Source: Isoetes taiwanensis (taxonomy: Eukaryota; Streptophyta; Lycopodiopsida; Isoetales; Isoetaceae). Taken from it: a DNA stretch of 64,000 nucleotides. Positions 1 to 14,010 of the stretch are shown one piece after another; within the stretch, counting starts at the first letter, position 1, and each line of letters starts with the position of its first letter. A program made the position numbers and the translations under genes. The notes under the pieces were generated by a model that saw only the letters and a program-made list of their open reading frames with translations, was not told the DNA's origin and did no database searches. The stretch is from positions 62,001 to 126,000 of the forward strand of contig JAJEKV010000593.1 in the NCBI GenBank assembly GCA_021234155.1. The letters run 5' to 3'.

Positions 1-272
1 AAAGGCACGTTGCCTATCCTATCGCTACAATTGTCAACTACCTTCATAGGCTTATTAGTCAGGTATCCTGGATCTTGCATTTATTGATACGATGCAAGGG
101 AGGTTGAGCTTGCTCAAACTTTATTACGAACTCCATGGCATTTGAATATATAGCCAGGAGCATCAGATAGATGTGCTTCTGGAATTGTAGGCCGTAATCT
201 GTCTGTAGAGGGCGTTTAATGATGCTAAAGTTTTCTGTCTTGTCCACTGTTATTCTATGTCCTTATAGTGCT

Positions 273-555
273 ACTTGTGCCATTTCGAAATGTAGTTACA
301 CATCAAAACAGAGCTACGGTTAGAAGTTATCCATCTTCAAAGTTGCTGCTGTAAATTTGTGACAACAGAAGTTCAATACAAGTTTTAAGTGATTTGAGCT
401 TCAATTTTGGAAAACATGCCTCTTACACACACTTTGTAGGGCAACTTGTATACCGTTTCAAAATGTATTTACACTTGAAAAACAGAGCTACAAGTTGGGA
501 AGTTATAGCTCTTCAAATTTGCTGTTGTAAATCTGTGTGACAGTAGAAGGTCCTT
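273..555. repeat. Local tandem duplication, period about 170 bp
   Basis: Two diverged copies, beginning near 273 and 443, share the order 'acttgt', 'tttcaaaatgta', 'aaacagagctac', 'gaagttat', 'tcttcaaa', 'ttgctg', 'gtaaat' and 'gtgaca'. No coding sequence was recognised in either copy. The rest of 1-750 holds nothing I can name. Confidence 0.6.
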
Positions 556-754
556 AGCATCAAAGCCAAAATCAGATTTTGTTGGCAACTAGATGTGGGC
601 CATAATTTCTGTATGATTCAAGCATGCCCTCTTTTTTCATGCAGCATGGTAGAGATTGCTCCTTGCCTAACCATATAGTGATCTTCATGCAGGTGCAGAC
701 ATGGAACTACTTCATTTATGAAGTTCAGCCATGTAATATGTTTTCTTAACCTAC

Positions 755-1595
755 AAGTTTGGAGCTTCTGTTCATCAACATGAATCTTCTCTCATTCCAT
801 AAACTTCTTTGCAACCCACTTTGGAAAATCTATTATATATGGCTGGTGGCTTGGTCTTGATCCTCCAACAATGGTATTGATTTCTGGCGGTGCATTGTGA
901 GATGTCAGCAACACTCAAGAACTGTGATGCAGTAAACAAGCTTTGGCATTACATTAGCTTCTAATGCAGCTTCTCTTGTCATATACTGGTCTTTAATGAC
1001 AACTGCAGAAGAAAAAGAAGAGAAATAGAAGGGGAATTACATAACTATTTTGAATTGCACCAGAGCTTCTGTCTATGCTTATTTGTTTTGTACAGTTTCA
1101 TGTTTGCTGAAAAGCGTAAGTCTCTACTACTTTTTTTGCATATAATTGGTATCCTCTCTTTTAGCATGTTTTTCTTAATCAAGTTTGAAGCTTTAGATCT
1201 CAGATTCATGCTGCTGTTCATCAACATAGGTCTTCTCGTTTTCCTAAATTCTTTGCCAGGCCACTTTGGAAGGAAATCTATTATATATGGCTGGTCAGCT
1301 TGGTCTTGATCCTCCAACAATGGTATTGATTTCCGTGCATTTGTGAGATGTCAGCAACACTCAAGAACTGTGATGCGGTATGGCAAGCTTTGGTTTGGCT
1401 TCTAATGCAGCTTCTCTTGTCATATACTGGTGGTTTTAATGAGGCTGCAGAAAAAGAAGAGAGAAATAGAAGGGAATTACATAACTATTTTGGAATTAAA
1501 TTCAGAGCTTCTGTCTATGCTTGTCTTATTTAACAGGATTTCATCTTGCTGAAAAGCGTAAGTCTCATATTTTGCATATAATTGGTATCCAGTTT
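755..1595. repeat. Tandem duplication, period about 447 bp
   Basis: A unit of about 440 bp occurs twice. 'gagatgtcagcaacactc' is at 899 and again at 1346, and 'cttggtcttgatcctccaac' lies before each. The copies differ by small indels and substitutions, several at CAG/CTG sites. Short open frames cross the unit, but none resembles a known protein; intronic or intergenic sequence is most likely. Confidence 0.7.
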
Positions 1596-1817
1596 GCTTC
1601 TTTTTCACAGGGCTATGGTTGAAGTGGAAACCACTGCTTTGGGTGTCCAGCATTGACAGATGAAACAGAAGATGTAAAGAATGGTTATCCAGTAAAGAAT
1701 TTGTTGACATGCACTAAAAAGCGTGTAATAGACCACATAGAAGCAAGCTTTACTTGCCCCTACATCAAATAGCATTATGGTGTATGGAAAGTTTTGTCAA
1801 GCTTTGATCTCTTTCAG

Positions 1818-1983
1818 CTGCAAAGATCGGACAAGAGTCATTACCTCCAATCTTTGAGGATAGGCAACTTAAAGTTGAAGATTCACCTTCCAATGTTGAA
1901 GTTCAGAAGGCAATTCTGTATGTGGCTTAAACATTGTTACAGAAGTTCTTACAGATGCAAATCTATCTTGGTTGGATGTTTTG
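1818..1983 (+). pseudogene. Exon-like coding stretch of unknown protein, one frameshift
   Basis: A pyrimidine-rich acceptor ending 'ctctttcag' is followed by a frame reading AAKIGQESLPPIFEDRQLK and on to QKAILYVA. A stop follows there, and the next frame continues as NIVTEVLTDANLSWLDVL to a possible GT donor at 1984. Composition and the good acceptor suggest a real exon with a one-base break. I do not recognise the protein family. The break could be decay or a sequence error. 1984-2129 shows nothing recognisable. Confidence 0.35.
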
Positions 1984-2129
1984 GTAAACTTACAGATTTA
2001 TTAAAGAAAAATATTATCTCTCTCTCATTGTTGTGTCAATTTTATTGGTTTGGGCTATGCTGAAATGGATCATATATCTTACTCAATGTATCTTCTTTTG
2101 GAACTTCCTCACGTAAGTCATCTGAGTTA

Positions 2130-2381
2130 AATATGCTTTTGAATCTGCCCACAATCAATCCTGTGCATTCTTGGAGCTCTTGTTTTTACTGCACTGGAAG
2201 CAATAAAGCTCCCATCTCAACGATGCCTTACACTTTGACATTTATGAGGGAATGCCTAAACCAGATGTTTTCATGGAATTCTCTGATTGTTGGCAGTGGA
2301 CAGGTAAATAAAGCCCTGAAAATTTTAGGGAAATGCCAAATTCAAATACTGCCTTCATTATTGCCTTATTTCTGGCTATGA
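2130..2381 (+). pseudogene. Pentatricopeptide repeat (PPR) fragment, frameshifted
   Basis: PPR proteins are organelle RNA-binding helical-repeat proteins, abundant in land plants. Here a typical repeat junction is spread over three frames: CAFLxALxxxxLEA-like residues near 2161, then YEGMPKPDVF, then SWNSLIVGSGQVNKALKI, then FREMPNSNTA. Each piece fits the consensus 'yd.MP.pDv.sWNsLI.gy.q......Al.lF..M', but single-base shifts separate them. Only about two repeats are visible and no start or end is found. It is a decayed fragment, or a gene broken by base errors. Confidence 0.65.
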
Positions 2382-3269
2382 GACTTTGCATGTATTCCTA
2401 AAAAGATGCCTTCACTGAGAACCGTGGATTGTAGAAAGGAAGCTCGATGTGAGTGCTAGGTACTTTGGACTACGTGATTGTTTTAATATGTGTTTTGCAG
2501 ATGTGTAGAATATAAGTCAGCATAATAAGGCAGTCTTTAATAATATTTGTGACAAGATCAAGGAGTTAGTCTTTTTGTGGAGCATCCCAGTTTTCTCCTT
2601 CTTGCAGCTGTTATAGCAGTTCAACTGGTATAAATCTCACTAGCTTCAAGATAATCTAGAGACATGCTAAAAGGTATTCTATGTTTGCAGGTTGCCCGTT
2701 GATTGCAGTCTATGCAAACAGGGGTTTTGCCTTCGTGAAAGGTATAAGTTGGGGTTGGTGTCGCCTTATTTGATTATACAACTTAGTCACATATATGCCA
2801 CTTCATCAATTAAAAGGAAACTTCAAAGAAAACTTCACTTTGAGTTCTTCATAGAAAACTAAAAACCTGGTTTTACTTGCAGCAGCAGATAAGAAGGATG
2901 TGTATAAATGTTTGAAGGAAGCCCCATTCTTAAGCGCAAGGGGCTTCGTTGGAGAGGTCAATGGGAGTTCCCACAAATGATGCTAGGTGCATATTTTTGA
3001 AATATCTAAGGTAAGCATGTCAAATAAATGGAAATACATTTGTCTCAATTTTAGAGCTGATTAGAATCATGGCCGTAACTCCCGTAAACAACCTCTATTT
3101 TTTGTGCCAGAGCATGCGTTGGACAAGAGGAAGATCTAAAAAATAAATTAGGCATATATTTCCCCAAATTTGGTAGCAATAATGCTTTAAAATAAAGAAA
3201 ATGTGTTTGTTATTGGTGCAATATTTCTAAGTTCAATCAGGTTGTTGCTTTTGTTGCTCAACAATCTGC
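2382..3269. other. No recognisable gene
   Basis: AT-rich sequence with scattered splice-like signals ('tgttttgcag', 'ctacttgcag'). No frame resembles a known protein. It may be intronic or intergenic sequence beside the PPR remnant. Confidence 0.4.
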
Positions 3270-3365
3270 CAATTTGGATATATCACAGGAAATGCTAATT
3301 TCAATTTGGATATATCACAGGAAATGCTAATTTCAATTTGGATATATCACAGGAAATGCTAATTT
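3270..3365. repeat. 32-bp tandem repeat, three copies
   Basis: The unit beginning 'caatttggatatatcacagg' starts at 3270, 3302 and 3334 with essentially identical copies, so the period is 32 bp. The near-perfect identity indicates a recent expansion. Confidence 0.9.
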
Positions 3366-5563
<2,198 letters not shown>

Positions 5564-5599
5564 AAATTTAAAAATCTTATAAGATTCGGGTAACATACT

Positions 5600-6052
5600 A
5601 TATGGTGTTGATTTTGTGCATTACAAAACATGACTCATGCATGCCCCATCAAAATCAAGGGCTTAAGCTCACGCCCACCTCACCAACTTTTTATCCAAGG
5701 GCCAAGATCAAAACTTTATATCAGGTATGCCATTTTGTAACTACCCGTGAGGGTTTCTATATACATATTAAGATCATTAATATATATACACGTATTAGAT
5801 GTGTGGTTTTGTCATCCCATGGGTCATGTTCATAGAGATTGATCCTAGTAGTCAAATGACAAAATCAAGGGGTTGTTATAATTCCACCTCATGTGATGCA
5901 TGGATGGGGAGCGATGTGCACATGCATACATATGCACATACATGCATGGGCCATGCACCATGCACATGGGCCGTCAGATGGGGGAAGGTGAAATCTGGAT
6001 CGTTCAAACTATAAGAGCAAGTGTTTGTAATATGAGGGACTGCATAAAGCCC
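5600..6052. repeat. Compound repeat copy i, left part with CATGCATG-rich sequence
   Basis: 5629-5825 matches 7289-7488, sharing 'tgactcatgcatgccccatc', 'ccaactttttatc' and 'tgccattttgtaactaccc'. The part near 5920-5970 is a run of alternating CATGCA/CATGGG motifs. It forms the left arm of the compound repeat whose minisatellite follows. Confidence 0.6.
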
Positions 6053-6860
6053 GAAGATTCTATGAAGATTCTCTAAAATTCTATCAAGATTCCCTTAGAT
6101 TCTCAAAACTTTTAGGAAGATTCCCCTAGATTCCCAAAGATTCTCTTGAGATTCTCTTAGGTTCTCCTAGATTTCCAAAGGTTTTCTTAGATTCTTAATG
6201 TTCTACAAAGATTCCCCTAGATTCTTAAGATTCTATGGAAATTCCCTAAGATTTTATTAAGATTCTCAAAGATTCTCTAAAAGATACCCTAGATTCAAAA
6301 ATATCCCAAAGATTCTTCTAGATTCTCCAAAGATTCTATCAAGATTCTCTAGATTCTCAGATATTTCATTAAGATTCCCATTGATTCTTAAAAGATTTTA
6401 TAAAGATTCCTTTAGATTCTTATAGACTCCCAAAAGATTCATTTGAGACTCCCTAAGATTCTCTAAAGATTCCCGAGATTCCAAAAGAATACCCAAGATT
6501 CCTCTAGATTCTCCAAGATTGTATCAAGATTCTCCTAGATTCTCTAAGATTCCATTAAGATTCTTCTAACTTCTTAAAGATTTTATCAAGATTCCCTTAG
6601 ATTCCCAAAGAAGCGCTTGAGATTCCTATAGATTCTCTTGAGATTCATCTAGTTCCCATAGATTCTATGAAGATTCCCTAGACTCCCCAAGATTCCATCA
6701 AGTTTCCTCTAGGTTCTTAAAGATTTTCTCGAGATTCCCATAGATTCTCTAAGATTCCCATGATATTCCCTGGATTCCCTAAGATCCTATAAAGATTCTC
6801 CTAGATTCCCTCAACTTACCATAGATTCCTTGAAACTCAACATTCCAAAAAAGATTCTTA
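6053..6860. repeat. AGATTC-rich degenerate minisatellite, copy i
   Basis: About 800 bp built from degenerate 9-16 bp units of the form (A)AGATTCYYYWW, such as 'aagattcccctagattct'. All units face the same way. The same array occurs at 12432-13104, 30186-30560 and 31642-33822, with a short inverted piece at 12060-12190. No open frame of note crosses it. Confidence 0.9.
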
Positions 6861-7975
6861 ATGTTGGATCATGTTGGCTCAAGCTGCGACAAAATAGTGT
6901 CAAAGGACCACTCATTGGAAGCTCTCGCGAGAGGAATCTAGTGGCATGGGCCCCATCTTCATCGACCCCCTCTCTACCTTAAACTACGTGCTTTTTAAAG
7001 CGATTAAGCGAAAGGAAGCTTCCTAGAATGTGCAATAATAAATGCTTTGCCACCTCATTACATTTTATGTAATGAGGATGCCACCTCACCTCCTTTAAAA
7101 AAAAAAAAACTCATTTAATATTAAAAGTTAATGGCTAGGATTTATGCTCACCTTTTGATCTAGCAGTTAAAATTTGCCACACCAAATTCACTTTTTGGCA
7201 CCTTCCTTGCACCTTCCTTATAAATCAAGGGCTAATTTAGCCTTCCCTTTTGATCCGTGAGTTCGCGGATGGGGTGCATGCCCCCATGCATGACTCATGC
7301 ATGCCCCATCAAAATCCAAGGGCTTAAGCTTCATACGTCACCAACTTTTTATCAGGGCCAAGATCAAAACTTTATATCCGATATGCCATTTTGTAACTAC
7401 CCCCATGAGTTTCTATATACATATTAATATATATATATATATCTATTATATATATACAATTATTGGATGTGTCCTATGGGGGGTTGAATCTTTGTAAATT
7501 CATCTGCGCGTCGATTTTACGAGGAGTGTCACGGCGATGGCCTTGGATTTGATGGGGGCATGCATGGGGCATGCACCCCATCCTGGCCGTCGATCGGACA
7601 CGTGAAAATCGTGGCCCTTGATTTTAAGCTTGAGGGAAGGTGCAAGGAAGTTGCTGGTAAAGATTGATCTCGTGAGTCCATCTAGGATGGGCGGTCAGTG
7701 ATGTTTACTTCAATCAACCCCAATGAGCCCCCCTTTATTTGGGGCTTTTTGATGTCAACCCGTTAGATCTAGGGATTCAATTGGGGCATTTTTATGGACC
7801 ATCCATCCGAAATGGGGGCATTTTATATTTAATGTTTATTAAATATTGGATGTACAAAAGTGTATTACATTTAATATGGGGTGAGGTGACATTTAATATG
7901 GGGGTGAGGTGGGCGGCAATTAGCATCATTAATTACATTGTTAGGTGTCAAGTTTTTGGTCCGTTTCTTACGTAA
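6861..7975. repeat. Compound repeat conserved tail, copy i, with a long palindrome
   Basis: Shared with 13105-14010 and 33823-34745, in order: 'ccactcattgg', 'ggcatgggccc', 'ggaagcttcctagaatgt', 'gccacctcacctcctttaaa', 'ggctaggatttatgctcacc', CATGC-rich DNA, a short (TA)n and 'ccctttatttggggctttt'. The arms 7189-7330 and 7545-7665 are inverted relative to each other ('caccttccttgcaccttcc' against 'ggaaggtgcaaggaag') around the central TA tract, so this part can fold back. No coding sequence was found. Confidence 0.75.
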
Positions 7976-8111
7976 CATCGTAGCTAGCTATGGCGACCTC
8001 TTGCAAGTAAAGGGAAGCCGAAAGCCTTCAGATTATCCTTCTGGATCCTAAATTACCTCCACTTTTTTTTTCTCGATTAGGGTTCTTATAGTTCTTCCGA
8101 ATTCCTTAGAG

Positions 8112-8246
8112 ATGGTTTCTTTGCAGCTTTGCTCGGTGAAAAGCCATCGGTTGCAAAGCTTGGTGTTGTATTGTTTAGGTTTTCTCATCCTTTTCTTATT
8201 GAATGCGGCAATGGGAGTGATTGTTGGCGATTGTCTTCATAGGTGA
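8112..8246 (+). CDS. Possible first exon with signal-peptide-like N-terminus
   Basis: An ATG at 8112 opens a 44-codon frame, MVSLQLCSVKSHRLQ followed by a hydrophobic stretch (LVLYCLGFLILFLL) and a small-residue region NAAMG. This looks like a secretory signal peptide. A good donor, 'catag' before gtgagg, lies at 8242/8243 just before the stop. No downstream exon could be linked to it and no family is recognised. It could be chance. Confidence 0.2.
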   Translation: MVSLQLCSVKSHRLQSLVLYCLGFLILFLLNAAMGVIVGDCLHR

Positions 8247-8249
8247 GGG

Positions 8250-11200
8250 CTCTAAAAACTCTATGAAGCGGGACATCCATTCTTAGGCAGCGGGTCTATA
8301 TCTGCTAACACGGCCCGGCCTTAGGGCACTAAGCGGAATGCATTTAGCTCTGGATGAATCAAGACCCTTTGTGGCTCCAATGTTTTCTTGTGCCATTTTC
8401 CTTTGATCATTGATTCCTTGAGGGGGTTTCTGCTTAGGGGTATGGTGGTTGCATTCAAACTTGGGGCCAGGTTGCAACGAAGTAGCTCTATCCAGGTTTA
8501 ATAGTCGATGACGGTCTTGCCGGTCTTTAATCATGCCTTAAAATGCTCGCCATCCCCAGTGCAAAAAGCGATTAGAAGGAAGCGGTCGAGTCCGGCGCTG
8601 TTTCTTGATGAGGACCTGGTTTGAGCGTGGTGGTGTTGCTATTCTATCCCCCCAACATCCGATGCGCATAGCTAAGCTTCTACATACTGTCCCGTTTTCT
8701 TGATTGCCCTAGGCTGCTTGGGGTTGAAGTGGGGCGTGTTGAACCAAGAATCATCTGAAGAATGGAGCTAAATCTGTTTGAAGGTGATTGCTTGTGGGCA
8801 AGAAAAGTGAGCCATTTCCTTTCAAATGCTTACCTAATATTTTATTGTCGGATGTGCGGACATCTATTTTACGGCCTTTCCACCATCATTTGTTGCTTGT
8901 GGCGGCAGTGAATGCTTTGGAGCCATGGAGCTGATTCTAAACTATAATTTCTTTGTTTATATGTATACCTTAGAGGCTCACGGATTATTGAAAGCGAGTT
9001 GTTGCTAGAGGTATCTCAATTGCATTTTTGTTAACTCAAGGAAAGAAGATCATAACAGCGTTTTTGCATTTGGTTTGTCCACATGTAGATGCATAGGCGT
9101 TGTCTTTTACGCGACAAATAACTAGCTCTGCCTTGGTTGCAGAGCCTTCTAATGAGTCTCTTGCTGTTGTTGGAAAGGGCTATGTCTGCTGCATTATGCC
9201 TGGCGTCTGAGTCATACGGCTGACCAAGGACATTTGAGGAGCATGATAAGCTAAGCTATTGAGCTAACCATCCCTTGCATCCTCTCTTAAGGTATCCTTC
9301 TAACATCCTTCTTTTATCAACTTTGATTTGGCGGCATTGGAATTGTAAGTGCATTGTCACCACATCTCAAACTTGCAAGTAGCGCTATATGCCTACATTT
9401 CCGGGTATTACATGTTTCACCCATGTTTGAGTTTGGTTTCTGCTTAAAACACTTGAAAAACCTTACATGCAAAAAGCTCTACTCTTGGTTATGATTCACA
9501 TGCACATGTATCGGATATGAATATCGACATCTTCATAGAATGATGAACAAGAGTATGCTCAACAAGGACCTCAATAAAAGTGGATCATATGTAGAAGCCT
9601 TTTAATCAATCGCTCTTTTGGTGCTCTCTGCCTGCATGCTTTTAAAGAAGTCATGTTGCGCATCAAGTAGTAGAAAGTAGCGACTCCTCTTGTTCTTTTA
9701 TTTTGGTTCTCATTCTAGATGTTTCATGTAAAAAGCGGATGCAAGAAAATGATTCAATGAAAAACAGAACAATGCTTGGACAATTTGCATGGAGTATATT
9801 TAGTTCCTATGTTTTAGAAAATTGGCATGGCTCTTTTAGGCAAGAACTTCTAAATGCAAATTATTTGTGTGCGATGCCAATAAGCTCAAAAGTTCAAGGT
9901 GCTTCTTTGTAGGAAGTATTCTTATCTTCTAATTTCTAACAAAGGCTTATTTGTTTCTTTCGCCCATTTCTGCGGTCTTAATCGGTTTAGCGGTGTACCT
10001 TTGCCTTCCGGATGATCTGACTCATCATTGCCATTGGTCAATTGAGAAATTCCCTTATGCTAGAAACAACGGAAGCTATGAACTAAGCTTTGTGGGTTTT
10101 CGGTGGTATGTCATGGTAAAACACCTTGAAAATTCAATATTTGGACAACATTGTTATCTAACTCCTGCTAAACCACGGTGATTTGCAACCATAAAGGCTG
10201 CGGCCATGGCTCAATCTTTGCATCCGGTCTGAGGCCCTGTTTTAATTATTGCTTTATTGGTCATTTTTTCATATGTGGTTTTGCTTCAATTTAAATATTC
10301 TCATGGGTGGGTGGGCTCGATAACCCGATATCAATGCCTAACTGAAGCTACCAACATACTACAAATTGTCTTGACATAGAGTCAACAAAACACACACATG
10401 CAATACTAGATTTAAGCCTAAGAAGAGGAGGTAGGGTCTGCAATAATACATTACTTGGTGAATGTAGTAATCCAACTTACTTCCTCTACAAGTTTGGATA
10501 TTCTTAACTTTGTTGTTAGTTTCATCTAGGTATTTTGGAGATCGAGGCGGCATCTAGACTCTGCCCTAAAAATGCATCTAGACTTTGGTAGTAAAATGCA
10601 TGCCACAAAGGACCTCACGTTACTATAAGAGCTCCTTGAGTCAAATTTGATGATCGGGGAAGCCGGGGAATTTTTCTGAAGTCGGACTAGGTATTGCTTG
10701 GAATTGGGGGTAAGTGATTTAATTATGAAGGAAGTTCTTTTCAATATAAATGAATAAATGAATTAACATCTTTCAATGGATAAACAAGAATTGGACCCAT
10801 TGCCTTGGCTAGATCAGATGTGCGAGGATTGCTATGCACTTGGGTACATCGGTCTAATTCGAAAACTTTGTGTCAAACATTAAAAAAGAATTGTTAGATT
10901 TTTATGGTATTGAGACATTTTGTGTTCTTTATCGATTTTAGGCCAATCCCATTTGCATGAGAAACATCTTTGTGAAAATGAAATTTAATAAATACATATC
11001 GTTCTAATATGTTAATATTTCTTTTTTATTCCTTAATATTTTGGCTTTTAAAAATCAAATTCCGTTATTTTAATCCGGTCATTGGCTAGGTTTTCAAACG
11101 TTCCTTTGCAAAAACTTTATATCTATGCACATAAAATAGTATAATGTTTCATATATGTGTACCCTTGATGCTTCTTCTGTGTAACCTTAATGCTTCTAGC

Positions 11201-12059
11201 TCGAAGGGGAATGCCAAATTTATAGCACGCAATTTAGACATTAGCATTAAAACGTTATCCATGTAAAATTTGATTGTGACAAGAGCATTGTATGCCTCGT
11301 CTTCCCCACATTATGTCAACATCGCAAAATTAATTACGTGCTTCTCAAAAGATGATATAGCTTTAGAACCTCACAAAACCATAAGTTTATTTGTCGAACG
11401 GCTTTTTTGTTGCTGCTCTAGTTAGGTCTTTTGTCTGGATAAAACAAAATAGTTGTATAAATTGGAAGCTCTTGAGAAAGTTTGTATTGCATGTTTGAAG
11501 AGTATTTTGGTATGAAATTTTTGTTGAGATGGCACGCAAAAGTGGGATTTATATATTGTGGCTTTTTATAGTGTACGTAGTGGGATTTCTATTACGTGGC
11601 AGCTTGATGTGTCATTGGCTTGTGACCTATTTAGTTTTGTGTAGAATCGAATAAGGATAGTTGGCTTATTGTGTAAAACCTTTTCTAGAGTTTAATTTAT
11701 AAGCGAAAGAATGAGAAGTAGATCATTAAGTGGAAAATGAAACATGTCCATCACGATATATATTCTTGGGTGTCTTAACAACTTCTCTTACATTCTTTTT
11801 GTATGCTTGCATCTTAGCGGCATGTACGTGCTTGGGGCCTAATCCTCTACAAGCAAATATCAAATGCTTAGGTTAAACATGAGTTGCCTCTCAAAGTCTA
11901 CATTCAATATACCAAACTCCTTTCCTTAATATAAAGGCGAGAATCATCACAACAAGTGAATAAAATTGCTAGAATGGCCATCGATCCCGGGTGAATGGTG
12001 AATAGCTGGATTGCATAAAATTGTGGTGGCACGTAGAAAGATGAATGGTGAATAGGTAC
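8250..12059. other. About 3.8 kb with no recognisable gene
   Basis: Short frames only. CTG and CAG triplets seem sparse here and 'gcgg'/'cgg' frequent, as in other stretches where coding fragments are broken. Base errors at CHG sites could be hiding genes. I could not identify any product. Confidence 0.35.
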
Positions 12060-12190
12060 AGTGCGAGAATCTTGGGGATCTATGGGATTCTGGAAGAATC
12101 TTTGAAAATCTAGGAGTATCCTCATAACATCTAAGGGAAGCTAAAGAGAATATATATAGATTCTTGAGGATGTAAGTAATCTTGGGATGC
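12060..12190. repeat. Inverted fragment of the AGATTC minisatellite
   Basis: 'agaatcttggggatctatgg' and 'gaagaatctttgaaaatct' are the reverse-complement form of the AGATTC array that runs in the plus orientation from 12432. The two pieces face each other across a (TA)n tract. Confidence 0.65.
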
Positions 12191-12318
12191 TTGAAAAAAA
12201 ATGGTGCAAGTTCAAGTTTCCACGGCAGCTTGATCTTCACCTCTAATGATTTATTTAAACTAGGTATACATTTTCATTTCATCCCATATTGTTTTATCCC
12301 ATTGATAGTACAAAGACT

Positions 12319-12319
<1 letters not shown>

Positions 12320-12351
<32 letters not shown>
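12320..12351. repeat. (TA)n microsatellite at left edge of compound repeat copy ii
   Basis: A short TA run followed by 'caagttttttactataatg'. Copy iii has 'caagtggttctactatgag' after its TA run, suggesting a shared boundary. Confidence 0.9.
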
Positions 12352-12352
<1 letters not shown>

Positions 12353-12431
12353 AGTTTTTTACTATAATGAATACATTATAAGTGGTTGTACCATGAATGA
12401 TATTAAGCCGAGAACCATGGTCACACAACAA

Positions 12432-13104
12432 AGCATGATTCCTCTAGGTTCTCCAAGATTCTATGAGTATTCCCTGGATTTCTCAAGATTCTCTTAGACT
12501 CTCTAAGATTCCATCAAGATTCCCTAGATTCTCAGAAATTTTAGAAAGATTCTCAAAGATTCTCTTAAGATTCTCTTAGTTTCTCCTAGATTCTCAAAGA
12601 TTCTCTAAAATTCTTAAATTTCTACAAAGATTCCCTAGACTCTTAAGATTCTAGATAGATTCCTTTAGATTTTATTTAAGATTCTCCAAGATTCCATCTA
12701 GATTCTCATAGATTCTTAAAGATTTTCAGAAGATTCCTTTATATTCCCTTGGATTCCAAAAGAATACCCCAAGATTCCTATAGATTCTCCAAGATTCTAT
12801 GAAGATTCTCCTAGATTCTTCTAGATTCTCCAAGATTCCATCAAGATTAATTTTAGATTCTATAAAGATTCCCTTGATCCCAAGATTCCTTCAAGTTTCC
12901 TCTAGGATCTTAAAATTTTTATCAAAGGTTCCTTCTGGGTCCCTTACATTCTCAAACATGTTATCTTGAGATTCCCATAGATTCTCTAAGATTCTCATGA
13001 TATTCCTTTGGATTCTCTAAGATCCTATAAAGATTCTCCTAGATTCTCTCAACTTACCATAGGTTACTTGCAACTCAAAGATTCCCAGAAGATTCTTAGT
13101 ATTC
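12432..13104. repeat. AGATTC-rich degenerate minisatellite, copy ii
   Basis: The same degenerate unit and orientation as 6053-6860, ending in the same 'cagaagattcttagtattcg' region before the conserved tail. Confidence 0.9.
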
Positions 13105-14010
13105 GATCATGTTGGCTCCAACTGCGGAAAAATAGTGCCAAAGCACCACTCATTGGAAAGCTCTCGATGAGAGCAATCCAACGGCGTGGGCTCCACCTTC
13201 ATCGACCCTCTTTGCCCAAGCTATGTGCATTTGAAGGCGATTAAGCAAAAGGAAGCTTCCTAGAATGTCCACTCATAAATGCCTTGACACCTCACTACTT
13301 TTTTTTATTAATGAGGGTGCCACCTCACCTCCTTTAAAAAAAAAATAAATTTAATATTAGAAAGTTACTGGCTAGGATTTAGGCTCACCTTTTGATCTAA
13401 CGGTTGAGATCTGCTACACCAAATATTGCTGCCACCTCATCATGTTCCAATACTTTGAGGTGTCCTCGCATGGGCCGTCGATCTCGGATGGGGCGGCTCC
13501 TGCGGCGACACCTCAAAATCTTTGGAACATGGGGGGTGCTTATATAATTGTATATATATAAGATATATATATATATATATATATATATATCTATCTATTA
13601 TATATCTATTATATATATACAATTATATTATGGGTCCTATGGGGGGGTGAAAGTTTGTAGAGATTATTCGCCCGTCGATTTTTTGAGGTGTCGCGACAAT
13701 GGCCCTTGGATTTGATGGGGGCATGCATGGGGCATGCATGGGGCATGCACCCCATCCTGGGGCGTTGATCAGACACGTCGTGAAATCGTGTATGATTTAA
13801 GGTTAAGGAAGGTGCAAGGAAGTTCTTTGGTAGATTGATCTCGGTAGTCCATCTACGAGATGGGCGGTCATTGTGACACTTTAATCAACCCCAAGCAGCC
13901 CCTTTATTTGGGGCTTTTGATGTGGCAGATTAGATCTAGGGATTCAATTGGGGCATTTTATGTAGGCCAGTCCATCCTTGAAATTAGGGCATTTTATGTA
14001 GACCGTCCAT
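13105..14010. repeat. Compound repeat conserved tail, copy ii
   Basis: Follows the same order of blocks as 6861-7975. It contains a clear imperfect inverted repeat, 13441-13464 ('catgttccaa...gaggtgtc') against 13507-13531 ('gacacctcaaa...ggaacatg'). It also has a TA tract at 13551-13621, CATGCATG blocks near 13720-13750 and the 'ccctttatttggggctttt' end block near 13900. Confidence 0.75.

Noticed and set aside
6053-6860. CRISPR-like array
   Set aside because: Units are degenerate, very short and without unique spacers of constant size; this is a eukaryotic minisatellite.
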